A DNA stretch of 64,000 nt from Mesorhizobium sp. B4-1-3 (lineage in GTDB: Bacteria > Pseudomonadota > Alphaproteobacteria > Rhizobiales > Rhizobiaceae). Of this stretch, positions 16,688 to 27,316 are shown one piece after another; positions within the stretch are counted from its first letter, which is position 1; each line of letters starts with the position of its first letter. The stretch is taken from the NCBI RefSeq assembly GCF_006439355.1, contig NZ_VFTG01000016.1, forward strand, positions 1-64,000, in the 5' to 3' direction. Position numbers and translations under genes: made by a program. The notes under the pieces were generated by a model. It was given only the letters and a program-made list of their open reading frames with translations. It was not told the origin of the DNA and did not search any database.

Positions 16688-18673
16688 ATGTTCGACCGAA
16701 CAAACCTGCAGGTTCTGGCGAACCACGCCCGCGCGGCCGCCGAGAATATGGCTCACACGCTGCACCGCACCGCGCACTCCGCCTTCGTCAAGGAGACGCA
16801 GGATTTCACCGTGATGCTGATGGACCGGTCGGGTGCGACCTTCGCTGTGCCGATGGAACTCGGCGCGACCTGGTATCCGGGGCTTTCCTATCACCGTGCC
16901 ATTACAATGGTCGGCGACTACCGGCCGGGCGACGTTGCCTTTACCAACGATCCCTATTCCGGCCACGTCGCCACGCACGCGCCCGACACGCATCTGTGGA
17001 AGCCGGTCTTCATCGACGGCGAGATCGTCGCCTGGACTGGCGGCCACATCCACAACACCGACATGGGTGGCGCGGTGCCGGCCTCGCTCAGCCGGGCGCT
17101 GACCGAAATCCATCAGGAGGGCATCCGCTTTCCTCCGATGAAGCTGGTCCGGGAGGGCGTCTTCGATGAGATGATCCTGCGCATCATGAGCACCAATGTG
17201 CGCAAGCCTGAGCTCAACATCGGCGACATCAAGGCGCTGGTCGGAGCGCTCAACACCGGCGAGCGCAAGATCCAGGCGATGGTGAGGAAGTTCGGCAAGG
17301 CCGGTTTCATCGAAGGCGTTGCCGCTCTTCTCGACCAGGCGGAGGCGCAGGCGCGCGACGTGCTGCGCGCCATGCCCGACGGCACATGGGAATTCGTCGA
17401 CTATGCCGACGAGGATTCGGTCGAAGCCAATCCCTGCCGGCTGAAGCTGACGCTGACGATCAAAGGCGACGAGGCGGTGCTCGACTTCACCGGCTCCGAC
17501 CCGCAGCTCGGCTCGTCGCTCAATGTACCCTCGGGCGGCGACCCGCGTCACACCATGCTGCTGGTGGGCGTCTACTACGTGCTCTATACGCTCAACCCGA
17601 AGCTCCTGCTCAACACGGGGCTCACGCGGCCCTTCACTTGCATCACGCCGCAGGGTTCGGTGCTGAACCCGGTCCACCCCGCGGCCGTTGGCATGCGCTC
17701 GCTCACCTGCGCCCGGCTGCGCTCGGTCATTTTTGGCGCCTTCTCGCAGGCCGTGCCGGAGCGCCTGCCTGCGGCGCCGGCCGGCAACAACTGCATCGTC
17801 AACGTCATGACGGTCGATGAGCGCACCAGCCGCAGCGTGATCGCGGCGGTGAACCCCGTGGTGGGCGGCGGCGGGGCGATGCCGCATCGCGACGGCACCA
17901 ACGGCTCTGGCGCGGATGCCGCCTATCTCAAGAACACGCCGATCGAGATCACCGAGACCGAGACGCCGGTCGAGTTCGTGAAATACGGGCTCGCCAAGGA
18001 CAGCGGCGGCGCCGGCCGCTGGCGCGGCGGGCTCGCGACAGAGATGGCCTTCCGTGTCTTCGCCCCTGACTCCCGCATCACGGCGCGCAACCGCGACCGC
18101 AGCTTCTTCCGACCGTGGGGTGTGCTGGGCGGCAAGGCGGCTGGCCTGTCGGACATGGTCGTCAATCCGGGAACCGCGCACGAAAAGTGGCTGGGCAATA
18201 TCGATACCGCGGTCCTGCATCCGGGCGACGTGCTGGAGATCCGCTCCGCCGGCGGCGGCGGGCGCGGCGATCCGCATCAGCGCGAACCCTGGCGGGTGGC
18301 ACAGGATGTGCGGCGCGGCTATGTCTCGTCGGCCGCGGCCGAGCGCGACTATGGCGTGATCATTCATGACGGCGCGGTCGATGAACTGGCGACAGGGCAA
18401 TTGCGGGCGCGGCATAGACCAGCCGCCAGTCATTTCCATTTCGGTCCCGAGCGCGACGGCTATGAAGCGCATTGGACGCCGGCGGCCTATGACCGGCTCC
18501 ATGCCATATTGGACGCCCTGCCGATCCATTGGCGGTTTTTTGCCAAGACGGAGATCTTTCGGCGCATGGAGGGGCGCTCCGGGCCCGATGGCGTCCAGGC
18601 GGCCTTCGACGCGGCCTGCGAGCGGTTTCCCGAGTTGCCGCGTCCTCAACCAGTGCCACAGGCCGCGGAATGA
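16688..18673 (+). CDS. Hydantoinase/oxoprolinase subunit B (HyuB-like)
   Basis: A 661-aa HyuB protein. Characteristic segments are NLQVLANHARAAAENMAHTL at the start, ETQDFTVMLMDR, TWYPGLSYHRA, a central NDPYSGHVATHAPD and a late RSAGGGGRGDPHQREP. It is the partner of HyuA and is thought to carry part of the amide-hydrolysing site. About 90 residues follow the usual end of the family (after HQREP), making it somewhat longer than typical 520-600 aa members. The start lies 3 bp after the HyuA stop. Its last bases overlap the start of the [2Fe-2S] gene (ATGA), so the four genes from 14606 to 20336 read as one operon. Confidence 0.9.
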   Translation: MFDRTNLQVLANHARAAAENMAHTLHRTAHSAFVKETQDFTVMLMDRSGATFAVPMELGATWYPGLSYHRAITMVGDYRPGDVAFTNDPYSGHVATHAPDTHLWKPVFIDGEIVAWTGGHIHNTDMGGAVPASLSRALTEIHQEGIRFPPMKLVREGVFDEMILRIMSTNVRKPELNIGDIKALVGALNTGERKIQAMVRKFGKAGFIEGVAALLDQAEAQARDVLRAMPDGTWEFVDYADEDSVEANPCRLKLTLTIKGDEAVLDFTGSDPQLGSSLNVPSGGDPRHTMLLVGVYYVLYTLNPKLLLNTGLTRPFTCITPQGSVLNPVHPAAVGMRSLTCARLRSVIFGAFSQAVPERLPAAPAGNNCIVNVMTVDERTSRSVIAAVNPVVGGGGAMPHRDGTNGSGADAAYLKNTPIEITETETPVEFVKYGLAKDSGGAGRWRGGLATEMAFRVFAPDSRITARNRDRSFFRPWGVLGGKAAGLSDMVVNPGTAHEKWLGNIDTAVLHPGDVLEIRSAGGGGRGDPHQREPWRVAQDVRRGYVSSAAAERDYGVIIHDGAVDELATGQLRARHRPAASHFHFGPERDGYEAHWTPAAYDRLHAILDALPIHWRFFAKTEIFRRMEGRSGPDGVQAAFDAACERFPELPRPQPVPQAAE

Positions 18674-18972
18674 CCGCGAGCGGCCGCATCGTCCGGCTGG
18701 CCGAGCAACAGCGGGCAGAGGTGCATTTCTTTCTCGACGCTGAGATGCGCGGCGCGCTCGCCGGCGACACCGTGCTGACCGCCATGCTGGCGTCAGGACA
18801 CGCCTTGCGGAACTCCGAGTTCGGATCGGAGGCGCGTGCCGGCTTCTGCCTGATGGGTGCCTGCCAGGATTGCTGGGTTTGGCAGGAGGAGGGACCGCGC
18901 CTGCGTGCGTGCACGACCCTGATCGCCGAAGGCATGCGTCTGCGCACTCAGCCACCGGAGAACTGGCCGTGA
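18670..18972 (+). CDS. Small [2Fe-2S] subunit (HcnA/opine-oxidase type)
   Basis: A 100-aa ferredoxin-like protein. Cys60, Cys65, Cys68 and Cys81 lie in GFCLMGACQDCWV and RACTT, the plant-type ligand pattern of the small subunits of hydrogen-cyanide synthase, opine oxidase and D-hydroxyproline dehydrogenase. It starts with ATGA overlapping the HyuB stop and ends overlapping the GTG of the next oxidase subunit, so translational coupling is likely. It should pass electrons between the FAD subunits and the respiratory chain. Confidence 0.87.
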   Translation: MTASGRIVRLAEQQRAEVHFFLDAEMRGALAGDTVLTAMLASGHALRNSEFGSEARAGFCLMGACQDCWVWQEEGPRLRACTTLIAEGMRLRTQPPENWP

Positions 18973-20336
18973 GCGCTGTTGCCTCGCCGCAGATCGTGAT
19001 CGTGGGCGCAGGCCCTGCCGGTATCAGGGCTGCGGCGACGCTGGTCGATGCTGGCTTGCATCCGATCGTGATCGACGAGGGGCAGCGCGCAGGCGGCCAG
19101 ATCTATCGCCGCCCGCCGCCCGGATTTACCCGCACGCCCGAGCAGCTCTATGGATCGGAGGCGGCCAAGGCCCGCGCGTTGCATTCGCTCTTCGACCGGC
19201 TGGTCGAAGGGCGGCGGCTCACCCATCGCGCAAGCAGCTCGGTCATCGCCGCGCATCAGGGAAGGCTGCACGTCATGGCAGAGCGCGGCGTGCAGGTGAT
19301 CGGCTACGACCGCCTGATCCTGGCCACCGGCGCGTCCGACCGTGTCGCTCCCGTTCCAGGCTGGCAGAACGCCGGCGTCTACAGCCTGGGTGCTGCGCAG
19401 ATCGCACTCAAGGCCCAGGGCGTGGCGCTCGGGCGACGGATCGTCCTCATCGGATCGGGGCCATTGCTGACACTGGTCGGCGCGCAACTCGTCACGGCCG
19501 GAGCGGACGTGGCGGCTGTGCTGGACACCTCTTCCTGGCGCCGGCAGATGCAAGGGTTCTGGGGACTAACAGCCCGGCCGGTCGTGGCGTCGCGAGGTTT
19601 GGTCATGCGGGCGCGACTTGGTCGCTGCTACCATGCGGGCGCGTCGCTCGAACATATCGAGGCCAACGGGTCGGGAGTGGTGGCGGTGCGCTGGCGCGAC
19701 GCTGGCGGAAGGGAACGCCTCACGTCATGCGACATGGTGGGCATGGGCTGGCATTTACGGGCCGAGACGCATCTCGCCGACCTGGCCGGATGCACCTTCG
19801 CCTATGACGAACAGTGGCGGCAATGGCTGCCGAGGGCCGACCAGATGGGGCGCGCCGGAAAGGGAGTTTACCTCGCGGGCGACGGGGTTCGTCTTCTGGG
19901 GGCGGACGGGGCAGAAATTGCCGGGCGTCTCGCCGCGGCGGCGTGCCTGTCAGATCTCGGAATTTCCACGGCGTCCATCAACGCCGACCTGCGCAAGCTC
20001 AAGCGTCTCGAGCGGTTTGCGCGCGGTCTGGCGACCGCCTTTCCTTGGCCGAAGGAGATGGCACGCGCACTTCCCGACGAGGCGGTCGTGTGCCGTTGCG
20101 AGAACGTGACAGCAGGAAGCATTCGCGACAGCATCGAGCATGGCGGCGTTGAGGCCAACCGGGTGAAATCGCTGTCGCGCGTCGGAATGGGTCGCTGCCA
20201 GGGACGCTACTGCCTGCTGGCTGCCGTCGAACTCGTCGCGGCGAGCGCCGGTTGCGCGCCAAAGGACGTTGGCCGGTTTCGCGGCCAGGCGCCTGTGCGG
20301 CCGGCGCCGGTCGGCGCCTTTGTCGGGGAGGGCTGA
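18969..20336 (+). CDS. FAD/[2Fe-2S] oxidoreductase subunit (HcnB/OoxA-like)
   Basis: A 455-aa protein starting at GTG 18969 (GTGA overlap with the small subunit). It has a pyridine-nucleotide-disulphide-reductase fold: FAD motif IVIVGAGPAGIRAAA near 10-24 and a second motif IVLIGSGPLLTLVGAQL near 160. The C-terminal BFD-like cluster domain carries Cys375, Cys377, Cys410 and Cys415 (CRCEN, then GRCQGRYC). In HcnABC, opine oxidase and D-hydroxyproline dehydrogenase this subunit joins the small [2Fe-2S] protein and a DAO-type catalytic subunit. Candidates for the latter are the genes at 12381 and 20363. Confidence 0.88.
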   Translation: MSAVASPQIVIVGAGPAGIRAAATLVDAGLHPIVIDEGQRAGGQIYRRPPPGFTRTPEQLYGSEAAKARALHSLFDRLVEGRRLTHRASSSVIAAHQGRLHVMAERGVQVIGYDRLILATGASDRVAPVPGWQNAGVYSLGAAQIALKAQGVALGRRIVLIGSGPLLTLVGAQLVTAGADVAAVLDTSSWRRQMQGFWGLTARPVVASRGLVMRARLGRCYHAGASLEHIEANGSGVVAVRWRDAGGRERLTSCDMVGMGWHLRAETHLADLAGCTFAYDEQWRQWLPRADQMGRAGKGVYLAGDGVRLLGADGAEIAGRLAAAACLSDLGISTASINADLRKLKRLERFARGLATAFPWPKEMARALPDEAVVCRCENVTAGSIRDSIEHGGVEANRVKSLSRVGMGRCQGRYCLLAAVELVAASAGCAPKDVGRFRGQAPVRPAPVGAFVGEG

Positions 20337-20362
20337 TGCGAGCGCGACAAGCGTGGCGAGCC

Positions 20363-21703
20363 TTAGAAGTCGGCGACCTTGCCCCAGGACGAAGCATCGA
20401 AGCGCCGCGGGTCGCAGGGTTTCGGATCCACGATCGGTTCCGAGCCGGTGACCAGATCGGCCAGCAGATGCCCCGCGCCGGGTCCAATGCCGAAGCCGTG
20501 TCCCGAAAATCCGGCGGCCAGGAAGAAGCCCGGAACGGTATCAATCTCGCCGATGGCGGGCACGCCGTCAGGTGTGCTGTCGATATAGCCGGCCCACGCT
20601 GCGCTGATCGTTGTCTGGCGCAGCGCCGGCAACAAGTCCAGCGCGCGGGCATGCGTCAGGCGGATGGTCGCCTGGTCCGGGACCGGATCGAGAATGCGCA
20701 TGCGCTCCATCGGCGTCGGTTGGTCGAGCCGCCAAACCTTGAGCGTTTCGTGCCCAGAACGCACACCCTGCAGGCGGCCCGGCGCAAGGCTGCGCCACCG
20801 CTTCAGGAACATCGGTACGAAGTGGGACGAGAAGCGCAGCTGCTGGGGCGTGACATCAACGCGTCCGCGGCCGCTTATGGCGAGCGTATGGCCGCCGTCG
20901 CCACGGCGCGTGACCGAAATGCTAGCCGTGTGCAGCGCGTCCGGCAGGCCCTCCGCCCCGGGCGAGACGGAGAGGATCGAGGAGCGAATCGAGGCCTGCG
21001 GGAAGCGGAAGCCGAACTGACGGCAAAAGGAGGAGGCCCAGGCGCCGCCGGCCAGGACCGCCACCTTCGTGCGGATCGCCCCGCTTTCCGTGACGATCCC
21101 GCTCAATCGCCCGCCTTCGGTTTCGATGCCGCGCGCTGCGCAATTCTGGTGCACCGTGCTTCCGAGCTTCAGGATGGCGCGGGCGACCGCCGGCGCGCCG
21201 CGCGACGGATCGGCGGTGCCGTCGGTCGGCGAGAAGACGCCGCCCTTCCACCTCCGGCCAGTGGCATGGCCTCGCACGCTGGCCTCCGCGCTGTCGAGCA
21301 TATGCGTCGTGACGCCTGCCGTCGTGGCGAAATCGCGCCAGCGCGCCCACCTGGCCAGTTCCGCCTCCTCATTGCTGAGGTAGAGCAGGCCACAGCGGCG
21401 AAAGCCGGTATCCTCCCCGGTGTCTGCCGCGAAACGCTCCCACAGATCGAGGCTGCGTGTCGCCATCGGCAGTTCACGGGCGTCGCGGTTCTGCTGGCGG
21501 CACCAGCCCCAGTTGCGGGAGGACTGCTCGGCGCCGATGCGCCCCTTTTCGACCAGCACGACCTTCATGCCGCGCCGCGCCAGGTAATAGGCCGCAAAGA
21601 CGCCGACGATGCCGCCGCCAATGACCACCGCGTCCGCGGATTGCGGCAGTTCGCTCGAAGTCTGAATTTGCTGCAGCGGCGCGCGCATGATCCTCTCCGC
21701 CAT
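20363..21703 (-). CDS. DAO-family FAD oxidoreductase, possible HcnC-like subunit
   Basis: A 446-aa flavoenzyme. The FAD motif VVIGGGIVGVFAAYYLARRG lies near 26-45, and the C-terminal AAGFSGHGFGIGPGAGHLLAD is the typical DAO-family end. The motif SSRNWGWCRQQNRD just after the FAD fold resembles opine and amine oxidases. It converges on the HcnB-like gene with a 26-bp gap and is divergent from an Lrp regulator. It could supply the catalytic subunit for the [2Fe-2S]/FAD pair, or be a free-standing oxidase. ATG 21688 (MRAPLQQIQ) is a second possible start. Confidence 0.84.
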   Translation of the reverse strand: MAERIMRAPLQQIQTSSELPQSADAVVIGGGIVGVFAAYYLARRGMKVVLVEKGRIGAEQSSRNWGWCRQQNRDARELPMATRSLDLWERFAADTGEDTGFRRCGLLYLSNEEAELARWARWRDFATTAGVTTHMLDSAEASVRGHATGRRWKGGVFSPTDGTADPSRGAPAVARAILKLGSTVHQNCAARGIETEGGRLSGIVTESGAIRTKVAVLAGGAWASSFCRQFGFRFPQASIRSSILSVSPGAEGLPDALHTASISVTRRGDGGHTLAISGRGRVDVTPQQLRFSSHFVPMFLKRWRSLAPGRLQGVRSGHETLKVWRLDQPTPMERMRILDPVPDQATIRLTHARALDLLPALRQTTISAAWAGYIDSTPDGVPAIGEIDTVPGFFLAAGFSGHGFGIGPGAGHLLADLVTGSEPIVDPKPCDPRRFDASSWGKVADF

Positions 21704-21912
21704 GGGGCTTCAATCTACCGCGCTGCGCAGGCAGGGGCTGCTGCAGTTGCGGGCGAGGCAGAATTTTATTCCGGTAGTCCGGTGGAAATCGGGAGCCGAT
21801 GCGTTGCAAAGCGGTGTCCAATCCGATGGACAGGTAGTGGGGCTGTGCTAGTGTCGCTGGGTATTGGCAGCGCGGCATTTTGTGCTGTGGCGTGCGTTCC
21901 GCGGAGACGGCC

Positions 21913-22389
21913 ATGAAGCTGGATCGGATCGACATCAAGATCCTGCACGAACTGCAAAAGAACGGGCGCATAACCAATGTCGAACTGGCCGAGTTGGTGC
22001 ATCTGTCGCCGAGCCCATGCCTTATGCGGGTGAAAAAGCTCCAGTCGGAAGGCTACATCGAGGGCTATTCCGCACAGGTCAATATCGGCAAGCTTGGTCA
22101 GACGCTGACGGTGTTCACCGAGATCACCCTCAAGAACCATCGCCAGGTCGACTTCGCCCGCTTTCTCGCCGTGGTGGAGAAGATCGATCAGGTCATAGAA
22201 TGCCACCTTGTCTCGGGCGGCTACGATTACCTGATGAAATTCATGACCGCCGGCATCAGCGAGTATCAGACGATCATGGAACGGCTGACCGACATGGACA
22301 TCGGCATCGACAAGTATTTCAGCTTCGTGGTGCTGAAGTCGCCGATCGTCAAGGCGCATATGCCGCTGCCCAGCCTGTTTCCGATGTAG
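21913..22389 (+). CDS. Lrp/AsnC family transcriptional regulator
   Basis: A 158-aa protein. The N-terminal AsnC-type HTH (LDRIDIKILHELQKNGRITNVELAELV, then LSPSPCLMRVKKL) is followed by the RAM ligand domain with HLVSGGYDYLMKF. ATG 21913 is chosen over 21880 because the family consensus begins at MKLDRIDIKIL. It is divergent from the FAD oxidase at 20363 and probably controls it in response to an amino acid. A decayed copy of its last 35 residues lies 3 kb away at 25514. Confidence 0.9.
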   Translation: MKLDRIDIKILHELQKNGRITNVELAELVHLSPSPCLMRVKKLQSEGYIEGYSAQVNIGKLGQTLTVFTEITLKNHRQVDFARFLAVVEKIDQVIECHLVSGGYDYLMKFMTAGISEYQTIMERLTDMDIGIDKYFSFVVLKSPIVKAHMPLPSLFPM

Positions 22390-22425
22390 TCGGCGATGGC
22401 CGCGCACTGGCTGCACACAGGCCCG

Positions 22426-23367
22426 CTACAGTATGCCCGGCCGCAATATAGGATGCAGCGCCTTCAATTCGGCTTGCATCTCAGCAATCATCCAGGCGAG
22501 GATGTCGGACACGATCGGTCGTAGCGGCCGTGAGCGTGGCGCAATCAACTGATGGGTCCGGCCGGTCTTGATCTGCCTCTCCGATGCCGGAACAAGCGTT
22601 CCCTGAAGCAATGCCCTTGAAACGTTGCTGAGCCAGCCGAGCGCCACGCCTTCGCCGTTCATTGCCGCCTGAAGGACGACCGCGTAGTCCGAGAACTCCA
22701 GCCACTTTGCCCGGCTGGTCTTGCGGTCCGCCACGCTGCCCCAGGCATCCTGCCACTGCTCCTTAGCATCGGTCAGATGAAGCAGGACATGACCTTCCCC
22801 GTTTCCGGCATGCACTAACTGGCCGTGGGTCGACAGATAGGATGGGCTGCACACCGGCACGAGGATTTCCGGACAGAATGGCCAGTGGTGATAATGCGTA
22901 TCGTCGTCGGCCAGGATTCGCGTGGCAAGATCGACGTTCTCGGCCGGGCCTCGCAAGACGCCCGCGATCAGTTCGAACCTCAGGTCGACCTTGGGGAACC
23001 TCGTGTTGAACGCCCCCAACCTCGGAACGAACCAATAGGTTGCGAGAGAGCTCGAAAGCGAAAGTGTGACGACCGGCTTTGCGTCGCTGTTCTTCCTGAT
23101 CGTGCCGATCACTCGCTCGATGCCATCAAATGCCTCGCTTACGGCCACATAGAGGGCGCGCGCCTCCGCGGTCGGGGCCAAACCCGCTGGACCTCGCGCG
23201 AAAAGGCCGACGCCAAGATGGGCCTCCAGCTGGGCGATGCTGCGGCTGATCGACGGCTGCGTGACGTTGAACTCGCGGGCGGCCGCCGTGAAACTGCCCG
23301 TCCGGACGGCAGCTTCGAAGACAAGCAGTCCGCGTGCGGAGGGAACAAGTTTTGCAAAACCGGCCAT
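22426..23367 (-). CDS. LysR-type transcriptional regulator (GcvA-like)
   Basis: A 313-aa regulator. The N-terminal HTH reads RGLLVFEAAVRTGSFTAAAREFNVTQPSIS, followed by the effector domain. It is divergent from the flavin oxidoreductase gene with a 92-bp gap, the usual layout for a LysR protein that activates its neighbour. The effector domain has AGVLRGPAENVDLATRIL near residue 135, as in GcvA-type regulators. The inducer is unknown. Confidence 0.88.
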   Translation of the reverse strand: MAGFAKLVPSARGLLVFEAAVRTGSFTAAAREFNVTQPSISRSIAQLEAHLGVGLFARGPAGLAPTAEARALYVAVSEAFDGIERVIGTIRKNSDAKPVVTLSLSSSLATYWFVPRLGAFNTRFPKVDLRFELIAGVLRGPAENVDLATRILADDDTHYHHWPFCPEILVPVCSPSYLSTHGQLVHAGNGEGHVLLHLTDAKEQWQDAWGSVADRKTSRAKWLEFSDYAVVLQAAMNGEGVALGWLSNVSRALLQGTLVPASERQIKTGRTHQLIAPRSRPLRPIVSDILAWMIAEMQAELKALHPILRPGIL

Positions 23368-23459
23368 ACGTGCAGCGTATAGATGCCCAAAGAATTTTCA
23401 AGCTTACTGCCGCGCTGCAAATGGCGAACTATAACCCTCGCGAATGGGCGGGAGCAGAC

Positions 23460-25514
23460 ATGAGCTTAGCGGGACCTCAAGCAGGCACGGCATCCAGCGA
23501 TCCCTTGCTTCAGCCCTTTCGGCTGAAGGGCCTGATGCTGCGCAACCGCATCGTCAGCACCAGCCATGCCTCGATGCTCGACGAAGGCGGCCTGCCGCTC
23601 GAACGCTATCAGCGTTACCATGAGGAGAAAGCGCACGGCGGCCTTGCGATGACGATGGTGGGCGGCTCGGCGATGACGTCGCCGGATTCGAGCTGGGGAG
23701 GCGGCCAGCTGGATCTTTCGGGCGATCGCATCGTGCCCCATCTTCAGTCGCTGTCGCGGCGGATTCATAGCCACGGCGCTGCCGTGATGTGCCAGGTCTC
23801 GCATCTTGGCCGGCGCGCCACCGCCTATGCCGGAAATTGGCTGCCGCCGGTGGCGCCGTCACGCGTGCGCGAGACGCGAAACCGCAATTTTCCCAAGGAG
23901 ATGGATGCCGCGGACATCGACAGGATCGTCAAGGACTACGCCAGCGCCGCGAGGCGCTGCGTCGACGGCGGTCTGGATGGCGTCGAGACCGTTACCGGCG
24001 GCCATCTGATCGGCCAATTCCTGTCACGCCGAACCAACAGACGCACGGATGCCTTTGGCGGCTCGCTGGAAAACCGGGCGCGCTTCGGCCTGTTGGTCCA
24101 CGAGGCGATCCGCCGCGCCACTGGCGACGACTTCGCCGTCGGCATCCGCTTCGTTATCGACGAGGCGGCGGATGACGGATCGGATTTCGATGAATGCCTT
24201 GCCTTCGCCCGCCTGTTCGAGCGGGAAGGCCATATCGATTTCTTCAACTGCATCTTCGGCCGCATGGACACCGACCTCTCCCTGGCCGAGCAGAACATGC
24301 CTGGCATGTTCACCAAGAGCGCGCCGTTTCTGCCGCTGGTGGGAGAGTTCAAGCGGCAAACCAGACTGCCCGTCATCCATGCAGCCGCCATCAGGGATGT
24401 AGCCACCGCCAGGCATGCGATCCGCGAAAACCTTGTCGATCTGGTCGGCATGACGCGGGCGCACATCGCGGACCCAAATATCGTCAACAAGGTGATGCGG
24501 GGAGAGGAAGAGCGCATTCGCCCGTGCGTCGGCGCATCCTACTGCCTGTACAAGAAGGTGCAGTGTATCCATAACCCGGCCAGCGGCCACGAAACGATCG
24601 TCGGGCATGTCATTGACCGGGCCGAAACATTGAAGCGGGTGGTCGTGGTCGGCGGCGGTCCTGGCGGGATGGAGGCGGCAAGGATTGCAGCCGAGCGTGG
24701 GCACAAGGTGACCCTGCTCGAGGCCGGAGCGCGGCTTGGCGGGCAAGTGCTCGTTGCAGCCTCTGCCCATCACCGCAAGGACCTCATCGGCATCGTCGAC
24801 TGGCGTGTCGACGAGCTGGCTCGCCTTGGGGTCGCAGTCCGTCTCAACACCTATGCGGATGCCGAGCTCGTCCTTGCCGAAAGGCCGGACGCCGTCGTCG
24901 TTGCCACCGGCGGCATTCCCGACATGCAATGGCTGGACGGCGCTGAACACTGCGACAGCGTATGGGACGTTCTGACCGGAGTCGTGCCAGCCAAGGACGA
25001 TGTGCTGATCTACGACGAGACCGGACGTCAGGCCGCCATCTCCTGTGCCCTCCATTTGGCACGTCTGGGGCGCGTGGTCAGCCTGGCCATGGCGGATGAC
25101 ACCCTGGCGATCGAGACGCCTTATCCGGACAGAGTGAGTTTTCGCAAACTTGCCTCAGAGCTCGGCGTCCGCGTTGCCGGCGATCTGCGCCTGGTCAAGG
25201 TCGCGCGCCAAGGCGACGGGATCGCCGCCATGTTCCGGCACGAACTCACCGGCGCGGAAACGGAAATGAGCGCGGCGCAACTCGTTGTCGAGCGCGGCAC
25301 GGTGCCCATGGACGACACCTATCAGGAATTGCGCGTCCGCTCCGCCAACGACGGCGTCACCGACGTCGCGCTCATGACCGGAGCAAGCACAAAGAAAGGC
25401 CATAGCGCCCAAGCCGTCGGAGCGTTCGTCTTGCATCGCATTGGCGACGCGGTTGCCAGCCGGGATATCTACTCGTCGATCTATGAGGCCTACCGGATCT
25501 GTTCGCAATTGTAG
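23460..25514 (+). CDS. Old-yellow-enzyme-family FMN/FAD oxidoreductase (N-methylproline demethylase/TMADH-like)
   Basis: A 684-aa protein from ATG 23460 behind GGGAGCAGAC. The N-terminal TIM barrel has the catalytic-region motif GGHLIGQFLSRRTNRRTDAFGG, and the C-terminal half is a pyridine-nucleotide-binding fold (VVVVGGGPGGMEAARIAAERG). This layout is shared by 2,4-dienoyl-CoA reductase, trimethylamine dehydrogenase and stachydrine/N-methylproline demethylases. The [4Fe-4S] motif reads Cys356, Ala359, Cys362, Cys369, so the second ligand Cys of the TMADH pattern is Ala here, and the last spacing is short. Oxidative N-demethylation of an N-methyl amino acid is the likely role, which suits a cluster with HyuAB and amine oxidases. 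Confidence 0.85.
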   Translation: MSLAGPQAGTASSDPLLQPFRLKGLMLRNRIVSTSHASMLDEGGLPLERYQRYHEEKAHGGLAMTMVGGSAMTSPDSSWGGGQLDLSGDRIVPHLQSLSRRIHSHGAAVMCQVSHLGRRATAYAGNWLPPVAPSRVRETRNRNFPKEMDAADIDRIVKDYASAARRCVDGGLDGVETVTGGHLIGQFLSRRTNRRTDAFGGSLENRARFGLLVHEAIRRATGDDFAVGIRFVIDEAADDGSDFDECLAFARLFEREGHIDFFNCIFGRMDTDLSLAEQNMPGMFTKSAPFLPLVGEFKRQTRLPVIHAAAIRDVATARHAIRENLVDLVGMTRAHIADPNIVNKVMRGEEERIRPCVGASYCLYKKVQCIHNPASGHETIVGHVIDRAETLKRVVVVGGGPGGMEAARIAAERGHKVTLLEAGARLGGQVLVAASAHHRKDLIGIVDWRVDELARLGVAVRLNTYADAELVLAERPDAVVVATGGIPDMQWLDGAEHCDSVWDVLTGVVPAKDDVLIYDETGRQAAISCALHLARLGRVVSLAMADDTLAIETPYPDRVSFRKLASELGVRVAGDLRLVKVARQGDGIAAMFRHELTGAETEMSAAQLVVERGTVPMDDTYQELRVRSANDGVTDVALMTGASTKKGHSAQAVGAFVLHRIGDAVASRDIYSSIYEAYRICSQL

Positions 25515-25644
25515 TGTCCGGAGAGGCGCTCATCGAGCGGCTCGCCGACATGAATATCGGCGTTGAGAATTGTTTCAGCTTCGCGGTGCTGAAGTCTCCC
25601 ATCATCAAGGCGCTTATGCCGTTGCCCAGCCCTTTCTTCGATGT
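25514..25644 (+). pseudogene. Remnant of an Lrp/AsnC regulator C-terminus
   Basis: The frame right after the flavin oxidoreductase stop encodes ERLADMNIGVENCFSFAVLK and then SPIIKALMPLPSPFF. This matches the end of the intact Lrp protein at 21913-22389 (ERLTDMDIGIDKYFSFVVLK, SPIVKAHMPLPS) nearly residue for residue. There is no HTH, no start and no stop in register, so only a 3' fragment is left, probably after a duplication and deletion. Confidence 0.8.
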
Positions 25645-25660
25645 GAGGCTCGGCCCTTTG

Positions 25661-27312
<1,652 letters not shown>

Positions 27313-27316
<4 letters not shown>

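Noticed and set aside
14540..18955. A 1471-codon open frame on the reverse strand
   Set aside because: It is antisense to HyuA/HyuB, is Arg/His/Ala-rich with no domain, and arises from high third-position GC. The forward genes have motifs, ribosome sites and operon spacing.
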